From: Chionis minor
Lineage: Eukaryota > Chordata > Aves > Charadriiformes > Chionididae
DNA: 64,000 nucleotides
Direction of reading: 5' to 3'
NCBI GenBank assembly: GCA_013398295.1
Contig: VZSF01002053.1
Location: 229,934-293,933 of the forward strand
Shown: positions 26,001 to 38,000 of the stretch, in pieces
How the letters are laid out: every line of letters starts with the position of its first letter
Numbering within the stretch: position 1 is the first letter of the stretch
Notes under the pieces: generated by a model
Told to the model about the DNA's origin: nothing
The model's database searches: none
What the model saw: only the letters and a program-made list of their open reading frames with translations
Translations under genes and position numbers: made by a program

Positions 26001-29000
26001 TTTGCAAGGTGCTGTGCAGATCAGATCTGCAGCGAGCGAGCTCTCCCCGAGGCGAGCGCAGGATCCATCTCCTCCTCCCACCCAGAGACATCTCTAATTG
26101 ATAAATCAGGCTGCAGAACTGGGCCTTTTTGTTCTGTGTTCATGCAGCCTAATGCAACAACTACTAAGCACGGCCACGGTAGCAATAATTAAAATTGTCT
26201 ACCGTGTATAATGAGGGAAGCTGAAAGTCACAGGTGCATAAGAGCCTAATTTTCAGGCACTCATTAACCTCTGACAACCCAAGCGCAAAGGCTTAATTCT
26301 CCATCTACTGCAGTCAGCCAGAGTCTGATCAGCCCCTGCAAGATTTGCATATCCAGCTCAGCTTCTTAACCTTCCTCACCTTAAGATGTACCTACTAAAG
26401 AAAGCAATCTTCACTTAAAAGTACTTCAGGGCATATCTGTAAGAGGCAGCGCATGGACACACAGAGGACTAGCTCACCCTCAGCCGCAGAGTCCCCCAGA
26501 TAACCCCACTGCAAACTACACAGACTTCTGATTCAAACCCAAGATTTGACTCCGGGCCTCCCATCCTCTAAATTCCCCCTCTGCCAATCATTTATTCAAA
26601 GTCCAGCAGACTGAGACCGCCTGCGGAGGCCGAGGGGCGGTGGGGGAGGCAGGATATGGAACACCAGCATGCAAATCCCTGCTCCAGACTGGGCACTGCC
26701 GCTGGGATAAGTCATGCCTCTCCGCTACCAGGAGGTAAAAAAAGAATTAAAAAAAAAAAAAAAAGAAAAATGCAGTTTCCTCAGCAGTGAAGAAAAGCTT
26801 TAGATTTAGTGCGGAAAATGTTGTTGTTCTTTTTACTTTCTAACATCTATTCCAGCCAGAGCCTTCTCTGCTCTTATATGGAAATAGGGGCAGGGCGTTT
26901 TGGATGTTTCCTCGAAATGGCATTAAGAGCTACCTCCTTTTAGTGTATCATCTCCTTTAGTTACTGCAAAACATTCTTGGGACAGGTACCGTCGCGGGCT
27001 GCCAAGCCTGTTCCCATGCACCTTCACAATTCGCTGACATCGACGGAACAGTGGCAGCACAGTGGGAAGGAATTAATACACGGGCTTAAAAGGAAATACA
27101 GGGTGCCAAGAAAATTGCCCTGACTGCAGAGGCTCATCTGAACCTTCCCAGTTCAGAGCCCAGAGCCTTTCATTCTCGCTGTAAAATAGCACGGCTTGCT
27201 GGTGGTGGGGGAAGAAGCTGGGACCCAGAGCATGCTTTCCCCCCCGCCCCATCACCAGCTGATGCCCACATACATTAATTTTTGGCTCAATTCTTACTTT
27301 TAGCCAAAAGCATTACCCCGTAAATCATGCACATGCTGTTCACTTGGGCGATGCAATTTCTTATGTCTCTTGCAAGTCACTGGATATATCGCTTAAGCTG
27401 CCTCTACCTTAGTTTACTGACAGAAAACTTAAGGACATGTTTTCTTAACAGCACAAAGGGAACACAAATTTTACATAAAACAGGCTAACACTTTTCATAC
27501 TGTAGAGTCCTTTGTCTTGCTTAAATCAACAGGAGTAAAGGATGTCAGAGCCTGGCCTTTCACATTTGCAAAGTGCTTTTTTGATCCCTGGACATTGTTA
27601 TTATCCTTGCAGACCACAGTATTTAGAACACAAAAATCAAGACTAATGAAGGGTAAGTTAAACAAGTCCAGACCATTTACAAAGAAACAAATGTCTCTTT
27701 GCAAAAGCCTTAGAAAATCCAATAAAATACACATACTGCTTAGTGAGATGATGTGAAATGCCTGCATGCGTAGGTTATTAGAAAAGAAACAATGCAGCTC
27801 TGAAAAAACAGGTAACTAACTACAGCAGAATGCATTTGTTTGCATTTCCTCCTGTAAACAAGAAAACCTGGATTTCTGCTGCCCACCTTAACCATTAGAT
27901 CATGCTAAGCATATTTTCTGGGGTCAGGTATCCTTTGAGTTAGAAATCAAGATATGTTTATCATAGCATGCCATTATGAAAACACAATACAGACAGCTCA
28001 GGAAAGGCAGTAAAGGTGATGCTAGGCAACGAAATAACTCCCAGTAACCATTCTTTATTCCTGTTATTCATTTATATTCATCCAACATCAGTCAGGGCTT
28101 AGGACTGTCTTGTACTGGCTCTGTGCAAGTCGAGCAAATAAGTAGACAAGATGAAAAGAGAGAGAATCTGCAATCTGCCACTCATTCCCCCTTCATGGTT
28201 GCTCAAGAACTACCAAGATTACCTGAAAACTGGCAAAGCGAGTTCTAAAAGAAGCAGATCTACTGGAAAAAAAGTAGCATTGAGCTGTAAGAGGGGGCTT
28301 TTCTCTTTGAATTGAATGTGATTTGTTTTACTATAGTCTAAGCCTATAGAGAAATATCTGAAAAGTATGAAAGATGAAGTGATGTATTCTTGTATCTCAG
28401 CATTTATAAAAATAATTTTACTTTGAAATAAAAACACACATTATGAACATTTTCCCCCACAGACTTCTAAAGGGAAGAAAACACAATCTTTGCTTGTAGT
28501 TCACATCAAGAAAAAAATGTTCACTTCCATTATTATTTCTACAGTAGCGTTCACTAAACACAAAATTGAACAAGCGTAGAGGAACATGTAATGGTCATCC
28601 CATTTCCCTGATAACATATCCTGTTCCTGCCGATTCCCAGTGTCTGTATTCTTGTGAACCAGTAACACAAATATGTGCTTTCAAGTCTAATTTTACTCAT
28701 GTGGTTAAGTCAAGTGATTTGGTTTTACTTACATGGGCTTGAGTGGGATTACTCACTCGAGTAGAGTTACTCGCGAGCACAAATCTTAGGGTGAGACCAC
28801 GAGACGTAACAGCACTACAGATTTGCCTTATCCCATTAGGGAAAGGTAGAAGAAAACTACCTTACCTGATGTTTTCTCTGTGAACACCACCTTGGACTCT
28901 GCTGTGAAATTCTGTCCAGTCAGGATCATCTGTTGTCCTCCATAAACGAGGCAGCTATCAATATCTTGTCTTTCAACCATCGGAAGTTCATGAGCAGATC

Positions 29001-32000
29001 TTTGGGCTGTGGACAAATTGCAGACATGAATGAAACTAACTCTGTTTTACCAGGACTTTCCAGATCTTCCCAGAACTATCCACAGATCGATCTTGTCATC
29101 GTTACCATCTGTTGACTGCCAAAGTAGCTTCTCCAGGGTGCTAAATTTAGGTTTGAGAGGGAAAAATAAACTTACTCAAGGCATTTTATTTGGAAACATT
29201 CAGGAGCTGGCTGCAGTGTTTCAGCTGCGCTGGCCTTACTCCTTGTCCTTGAGAAAGGACAGCTTGGATGAATGAGCTGGAACTTGCCCATGTCTGTTTC
29301 CAAATAAATGGCCAAATTTTCAAGTGCAGGCACACTACAGCCCTGGAGCCCAAAAATTCCACCTGCAGAGAGGATTCCACTGAATAACACTGAATTCCTT
29401 CAGAAAAAAAATAAAAATAAACCTCTTCTACAAAAGCCCACTGCCTCCTACAGAACCGGGACTACACTGGGCATGGAACAGTCCGTTTGCCAACAAAAGC
29501 ACCGTCTCCATGTGTGGGCACTGAGCCTTGTGCACACAACAAGAGGGGCAATCACGAAGCCGTGTCCACGTCGGCGAGCAGGAGGGGTCACACCGGGACT
29601 CCGCGGCAGCCTGGGCTTTTTGCAGAGGCCTGAACATCTGAGGAGCAGGGCCCTGTGCTGCAAACTGAGTTTGATTATAAAAGCCAAGGAAAAAAAAAAA
29701 GGTAGGGTGGAATCCAGATGGGCATGTACGTGCTCAAGGATTTCTAAGGTCTTTACTGTTCTTAGCCACGAACTTGGAGCGTGACTTTGGCAAGTTATTC
29801 TCTTTCCCCGGCCAGAAAACCAGCATAGCACCATCTCTCCACCTACTTTCCTCTCATCCCATTAAAACAGCCATCTGCACGGTCAGAAAAGCTTCGGAGA
29901 ATCCTGGTCACCTTCCCTGCAAGCCCATTCCAACTGTTTGCTAACAAGCGGTGGGAGCCGAAGAAAGCGAAGATGCGAGAACTGTTCCCTACAACGCAGA
30001 CAGCTGGAAAATATCATGAGCTTCCCTGTGACCAGACCAGGTGGGCAGCAGTTTGGGTCTGGTGAACTGCGAGTTCATGACCTGCACTCAAACTCCTCCA
30101 GATTCATCCACCCCAACTGGAAAGGCCTCTAGAGGATGCCGCTCATCTATTTAACAGCTGCCTTGGCTGGATTTTAACTTTCTCTGACAAAGAGCCTGCT
30201 CCCAAGAGACCCTGAGCACTTGTGTCTTCCCTTCACTGAACACCGTTGTCTGCTGAGCCAAAAATAAGGAAATATTACCCTATATATGTTCAGTGCTGGC
30301 CCTCCACTCACGCACAGGCACGGCTGTGCTTTCTGTGACCTGGTCCCGGCACCCTTTTACTGCTGTGCAACCACAGCAAGCCAAAAACCCAACGGCTCTT
30401 GGCTGCAGTGAGCACTGTACAGATTCTCTCCCCACATCAAGAAAATGATGGAGTATTTGGTGGGAAAACACAAGCATTAAACCTTTCAGACAGGTGCCTG
30501 TTGCAGAGGGCAGCAATTTTTCTAGCAAGGACAAGGTCAGATGAACCCTTTCTGCTAGTCATGACATGGAGGTTTTGCTCTTGTTAAAAATATAGATAAT
30601 TCAATATTTATAACTTTCTTGAGAGATTTGAGAGGCATTTTTTAACGTCTATTTAAAACAACCTTATGACTCATTGTTCCCTTCAAATATATAACAACAG
30701 CTGGGCTAAGATACTGCCAATTAAGAATATATATTCAGATTATTTTCACAGAAGCTGCTAATTTCTTTCACATGGCTGTATGATTAATTCCTTTCCCTAA
30801 ATACTCAAATTTTTGAGTTCATAATTGGATTTATCACAAAGACAGATTTGTAACCTTAAAGGCTTAAGAGTAAATAGCAATCATCAAAAATACGTCTACA
30901 ATAGTCAAGAGAAAATGTATTTAAGCTTTGGCCGGGACCATTTATTCCTATTCATTCCCTAAATTTCACTTCCAAAGTATCCCAAATAGTCAAAGTCCAG
31001 ATTAACCCACGTCTCCTACAGACTTCAGTTTGTTAGTAGAGAGCTTTGTACCTGACATCCAACAGATCAGTCGTTCTCAAGGCTTTTTCAGGACGAGGAC
31101 AAATTTTAGCCTGGAAATAACCGTCTGACTCATCTTAATTACATTTGGATCTCGTCAAGTTGGAAATCGCTGCCGAAGACCAAGCCTCTGTCCAACTTCC
31201 ATAGAGCGCAGTGTTTGTGTACGCTGCGACCTACCAGGGAGCAGGGGCGGCCGGCTGGTTCACCGGGAATGTGCATCTCGGCTCTTAGGAAATGCCAAAA
31301 ACCCTTCTGCCATCCTCAGCAGCGCTGCCTGGAAGCCTGTGATGGGCAGAGGTGTTCCGCGGGCTCCGGATGCAGGTCCGTGCTCCCATGGCCAGCAGCT
31401 GCCAGGCCCATGCAGAGCTGTGCTCAGGCATGGCCACAGCACGAGCAGCCCACGGCCATCTCCAAAACGCCTTCTGCCCTGACCCGGACTTGGTCACCCC
31501 TGTGGGGGTACAAAACCCACGTGTGCTTTATCTGTGCTGCAGAATAACACTATCTGGAAGCGTTTCAGTTGAGTTTCTCAATGCAGATAGCGTGCTAAAG
31601 GGAAAGTTGGAGGAATAAAGGTACCTACTGAGCGCTGGACTTCCTCTGCCCCATTTTGCCTGCGCTCTTCTTCTCCCACTATGTGGTTTGCCAACCCTTT
31701 TTTAACAAAACCTCACTTTTAATTTTCCAAGATCTTTCTTTTTTTTTTTTAACCCAGGCCTATAAGAAGTTTTCACCTCATTCCCCATTCCCATCAGTAA
31801 GGAGGCTCAAGGTTCAGTGTGGAGCTGCCTCAATAGGATTACCTTTTTCCCCCTCTGCAAGAAATATTAATTGCCAATAAATCCCCTTCCTCTAAGGCTC
31901 ATGATGGGTGGACTGCATGCAATAATTTCACACTATTCCTTCTCTTCCCCCAGGGGTTGGCACTTCATAAAGTGACCTACAGCTACTGGAGTTTATGAGC

Positions 32001-35000
32001 TTTGAATAAACAAAACGCTGTTGATTTAACCAGTTGGGGTGTTTACTTTCAATAGCAACAGTTACTGACATAAGGCAGCAAAGCAAATGCTATAGAAATA
32101 CTCACACGGCCTGAAGCAGTGTGTCAACCTATTAACAGGGGACATTATTTTTCTATTTTATTTGACTGTCTGCAAATCAAGATGTCATGGATGCATGGTG
32201 CCAAGAAATACAATGCACACAGCGACACAAGAGAGAAAGGGAGCTGCTGTCTCGGAGCGCCGCACCACCTCCAGCCAGCCCCAGCCTGGGAGGGACGCAG
32301 CCCCTCGGCAGGGCTGCTGCTGCCCACAGCCCACCCAGCTCCTCGGGGGTGAGCCTTTATCCCTTTCCCTACGCCAGCAGGTGGAGGAGAGGTTAGGACG
32401 ACCTAAACCTCCGGGCCAGCAGGCTGGGTGCTTCACAGGGGATGCACAAGGCTAACTGTAAGGAACCAAGCCAAGGCAGGGCAAAGGTGTTTCTTGTTTC
32501 CCCATCTGCCCGCAGCATCCATAACTGTTTCATTTTTCAGCAGAGAGGCTATTTGGTTTCTAAGGGTGAAAAAAAAGGGATATTTTGAGACAACTGATTA
32601 CCTGGCTAAGTCTGCTGTGGCTCCAAATCTCCCCCAGGAGAGCGCTGCCTATAGCTGCCGGCAGGTTCCAAGTGACAACCTCAGTTGTGTTTCCTAACGT
32701 GCTCTTCAGGTAATCCCAGCTCCACCCGAGAGCCCCTTTCCCCCCACATCACCCAGCTCTCCCCGTCAGCATTCCTCCTGCACGCATCTCCTGGGACGAG
32801 CAGTTCGAGCCCTGCCTGAGCATCGTGTTTCCTTCCACCGGCTTGGAGGGCTTCCAAGCGCTGCCTTGTCTTGCCCAAAAACTGACTCGTTTTATGAGGA
32901 GTCTTAAATGAAGCTAAACGTCTCTTAACAGCCTCCGGAGAGGAACCATCTCAGCAGCCTCTCTCCCTGCATGTGCAGTAAGAGAGACGGCTGGATCGGG
33001 TAATGCAGGCAAAGCAAAAACACCAACGTGATCTGCCTCTCGGGAGGAACAGGCTTGTGAACTCTGCACAGAGCAGCCTGGGTCTGACCGACACTTCCAG
33101 AACGGAGATACTCGACAGCCTCTGTGTACCAGCGCTATCTCGGTGTGCTGGAGGCCTCCATGCAATCCTCTGTGTAAACAGAGGCCAAAGAATAGCTGCT
33201 AGAGTGAGATCTGCTCCACACCATCGTTCTGACACCCGCAACTCTGGATCCGGCGTTTAGGTTTACTGGTTGTCCACATGGCTGGCAGGAAAGATGTTGC
33301 CCCTGGGCTATCACAGGGAACAGGACTGATGCTCACCTGCAGCTCCGTGAGGACAAAGCTAGCGCTACCTCTAATTACCTCTAACTGCCATCACAAGCCG
33401 AGTAAACCAAAAAAGGTGGTTACTTAAAAGCGGTGGGGTCATGACCTGCACCCCCAATGCACCAGTCTGCCAAATGTCCAGGTCCCTCTTTGGACCCACC
33501 CTGTCCTTATCGTGCCCAGGGCAGCCCCAGGTCACTCCAGCTTGCTGGAAGCCTTCAAGCCGTGACTCAACACTCCTGACATGTCTCCCCAAACCCCCAA
33601 AGCCTCTTGGCTCCAGCCACAGATTTCTGTTGGACTTGAGAAGAACAGATAGAGCTGGGTGTCTGATGCTAAAAAAAAAAATCCCGGATCCTAGAAGCAA
33701 TAGCAGAGGCGTAATTTGTTGTGGGATTAATTCAGCCACCTCAGTGCAAACCTTAACGAGCCAAAGTAAATATTTCATTCCTTCTGTCACACTGTGTTTA
33801 TTTACCATGAGCCGCCTGCCTGTGGTAGGATTGATAGGAGCAGAGCTCCCGTGCCCAGCGCTTATCCAACACATTAAAGTCCTGAGAGGCTTTGATCCCA
33901 TCCATCGCGCACCGAAGCAGCCTGAGCTCTCTGGTGGGAGGACAGGCAAAGGCTGGAGAGCTGCAGTATGGGAGCCAGGGGAGGACCAAGGGCAGGAGGC
34001 ACCTCCAGCAGGCAGGTAGACATTAGTAAGGCACTCTAGAGAGCAGCAATCTTCTAAATGGAAGGATGAGATGAATTACCTCCTGGTCAGAGTATGGGGC
34101 CGTGGAAGGCTTAAGGGAGAATCAAGTAAATAAAGCAAATTTCCAAACCTTGTGGTGAGATGGGGAACCTTGAAAATGTGATCTAAACGCTATGAAAAGA
34201 AGAACCCAGTATGAATGACAACAGTTTCCAATTTGTTGCCAGCAAGACTTATTCAGCAGTTCGTACAGAGCCATCCAAGAAAAAAGCACCAAAAATAGAG
34301 GGCTTTTCTCCACCTCCTTCTCTGCGCATAATTTATTTTATGATGTCCTCGTGAAGGAGGAGTGACAAGCACTGATGGCAGCAGTGTCAGATAAGTATGA
34401 TACTTTCTATGAACTGCAGCCAGCTCACCAAACCAGTGTGTGATTAATGACAGGAAAACCATGGCCTCGGTTCACTTCTCTGTCGATCATCTCTGCGGGT
34501 ATGCACAGCATTTCCTTTTAATCCCTTGTGGAGAAGATCTGCTGAGCTTAAATTATGCTCAGAAATCCACGCTCTGCACAGTACGCTGGGGTACTTGCTT
34601 TTACCAACAGCAGTACTGCAAAGGCAAAAAGCAAACAGTTTATCCTCACAGCAAGGCTTACAGCCTGCAAAAAGGGCGGGCATTTTCCTTCTGACTCAGA
34701 TGTTCCAGACTGAAATCTTTTGGTTGCACATTAAAAGTGGTAAATATTGCCAGAATTAGCTTTTAAATTCTGCGCTTTAGGAGAGAGAAAAATTTTACTT
34801 TAGAAAAAACACCAGTTTTTGTGTCAGCTGCCTGACTGTCTTGAAGTTGAAATGAAAGGGGAGAAAAAATCCTTTAATTCAACCAGAAACCATGCTACTC
34901 TTGTAATAATCATGGTTATGGCTAAACTTGCAAATGGGTATCTCCCCTGTGCAAAGCAGACCATTTGTTTCTGCTTTTTTTACCTCAATAAACTAGGGCT

Positions 35001-38000
35001 TCTTCTTGCCTGCCATTGTATTCCAACCAGCACAGCTCCCAGCCAAGGAAAAGCACTCTCTGGTTTGCCAAGACAACATTCTTTTACATGACTAGCTCTT
35101 TCCCCTGTAGTTATTAATGTGTCACATATCATAGGCTCAGATTGTCTAATATTATGGGAAAATCTACTAGAAGGAGAGAAAAATAAAGGAAACTTCCAGG
35201 GAAATTGATTAAAGGGAAATAAGATATTTGACCCGATCTAGTGGAACAAAATACGGTCAATAATAGAAACTATTTCAATGCCTCAGATGAGCACATGGTT
35301 CTTTAGTAATAAGTTTTGTTTGTTTTGCTTTTTTACCACCTCGGAATATCTATTATAAGAACAAGATTTTAGACTCCTCCTCTTGTGCCAAGTGCAATTG
35401 TTTGCATTTTAAGGGATTCATGAGCACAGCTCGGTATCAGCAAACATGGACTATACAGAACAAGAACTGTGAGACACTTTGGGGTGGTTTAACCAGGATC
35501 CGTTAGAATAAGAACTGTGACACAGCACGAATGGTACTCCGAACGCTTACACTCACATCTTGCAGACACTTGCGTGAAGCAGCTTCTGGCTGCCAACAGC
35601 AGGGAGTAAAACAAGCTGCCTCGCAGGTGCTGCGCTGAGCTGCCCTCAGTACTGCTCCTCCTCTGCTCCACGGAGCAGAAACACAACTCCAGGCATCACT
35701 CACTGAGAAACGAGTTACAGCTCACAGTGAAACGTAGATCAAAGCAAGCGAGCAGAACTAACGCTACAGACATTGCCTGAATGGTTTGACAATAGTGAGC
35801 AGGGCTGCAAATACCGACGCTCTCCGTGGGCTTGTTATTAGGGCTGTGTTTGAAGGGACAAGTTAACTCAGAAACCCTTCACGCCTGCGATTTCCCCTTC
35901 CGTGCCAGCAGCTCTGCGACAGCCCTGGCTGGCCCGGCAAGACCTCACCTACGCGAGCTGGCTTATGCGTATGCCGAAAACACACCTGCACAAGCAGGGG
36001 TGGACATTTGGGCACACGCACCTGCAGTCCCGCTGACGGCACCGCGGTGCGCAGGCGGGGAGCCGGTCCCCACGCTGCTGCGGGGACCCGTCGGATGCAG
36101 ATCCCAGGGACATCCCACACAGCGCCTGCAGGGCTTGCTGCCATTTCACGGACTCAGCATGGAGCAAATCCCAGGCAAAGGGATTTTTCTCACCTTTCCG
36201 GCACCACATCTACAAGACAGTGGCTTTTTATCCCCAAGTAAGCGATGGCCTGTTGCTACACTTGTCAAAGGGCTTTGAAACGCCTTTGCCTACTCTGTGG
36301 CTTCAGAACGAATCAACAGGCAACAGGAGAAGAAAGCTGCAAGCTGCTGAATGTGCAGGCTTGTCTGGATCTGGGGTCCATTTTGAGGCATAACTGATCA
36401 TTTAACAACATACCACCTCCTCGGTCCTCCCACACAGCTGCCTGGGGAGGAACTTGCTCCGGATGATGCTTTGAACCTGTGAAATCCCCTCCTAAAAACT
36501 GTCAAGTGCTGAATGTGACACAGATGAGGTGGAATCAAATTGCCCCATGAAAAGCAGATACTTCACAGTTCTTGCTTCATTGCAGCTAATGATCTGCTGA
36601 CACCAGTGGGAGTTTTTAGCCGGGATCGGCTTCTGCTGAGGAGAGCACTCAGATATTCTGTTGGTAGCAACAGTGCTCTCGAGGGAACCCCACTGGTGGG
36701 GAAATGGCCAGTTATCTTAAAGCTGCTACTTACTAAGGCTTTCCCGGCGGGGTATTATTAACAGCTACCAGACAGGAGAGATCTTACAGGAGAGTCCCTG
36801 AGGATAGGGTTTCCCAGGGGGCCACATTAAAAAACATTAAAACAAACAAAGGGAAAAAAAAAAAAAAAGAGAACCCCAGCAGCACGTGAAGGTGGGAGGT
36901 GGGACACAAAGAGAAAATGTCACGGAGCCCCAGTGTGCCCCCTCTCAGCAGAGCACCTGAGCTTACCTGGGACTGAGCTCTGCAACACATGCAGGTTGTC
37001 AGGGAGAAACTGAGATTATCATCTCTAGTGTGATTTACTCTGCATTACTAATGCTGGCTGAACCAACTCATGTTTTTAACCATCTTCCCAGAACTGTGCT
37101 GAGATCAGGAAGTGCTAGCAAAAACGTTGCTAAATATGCAACATACGTTCTAAATGGAAGAGGCTTTTTACTCCAGATCACTTCATACTCTATGGCTTCA
37201 GAAAAGCACAGTCCTTAACATCTCTCTCCAACTTGCCATTATATCCAGTACTGCAAAAACTTTTTTTTTTTTCCTCGGGGAAAAAATACAATTTTTTTTC
37301 TTGTAGAAGCTCTGTTGTGTGCTATGCAGCCAACATTTTCATATTTTAATTACAAGAAAACCTGTAAAAATAAGCCACTTAAACCGGTATCTCCACTCTT
37401 GGCTTTTTCATGCCCCTAAGACTCATCAAAGCAAACACATCTCAGAATAAATGCCTAGATATCTTAAACAAGCCTTGCAAACAGCAGTCATTGCCCAGGC
37501 AAATTAGGTGTGTACATACAATTCGGAAAAATGTCATCTTACTCTGTAAACCGTGACCGGATTTCTGCTCGAACGCTCTTTGGTGGTGGGCACAAATACA
37601 ACGTGCAATTGTGGAAGGGTCTTAGAAATGCCTGGCTAAGTCTTCCTGAAGGAGGTATTTGCTGTTCCTGGAGGAGAATTTGCATAGGTGGGGTGTCGCC
37701 TGCGGGGCTCGCTGCATGACCCAGGGACCATCCGCCCTCTGCTCTGGGCTCCTGCTGTTCTTCTGTAGAGTGCAGAAGTAGGAGTCACACCTGGAGCTAC
37801 CCCCCGCCCAGCAGCTCCCATTGCAGGCAGGAATGGGCTGTTTCCACTCGGAAAAGAAATTGAGGGAGAAGCCAGGTGATGCTTCACCACAATTCCCTTC
37901 CTATCTAGAGAAGCTGCAGTTTGCTGAACATTTCCTTTAGCAAATGGGCCTTTGTTTCAGCAGGGACACTGGTGTTTGACACTTGTGTTTGGGGTGGAGA

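Larger units (their letters stand above)
13781..28865 (-). other. NFATC2 intron 6
   Basis: A 15.1-kb GT-AG intron (phase 1). It contains the best CR1 LINE copy (15.85-16.29 kb), an old CR1 tail (18.23 kb), a TG microsatellite (20.37 kb), poly-A (26.75 kb), a MIR-like fragment (27.4 kb) and an ancient-repeat fragment (28.73 kb). A GC-rich patch lies at 15.48-15.84 kb directly before the CR1. AT-rich stretches such as 21.9-22.1 kb could be conserved enhancers, but that cannot be judged from one genome. Confidence 0.9.

Noticed and set aside
33371..34019. Overlapping 192-codon ORFs on both strands in intron 5
   Set aside because: No recognisable domain, low-complexity composition, no splice context. 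Long openings on both strands at once point to base composition rather than coding.
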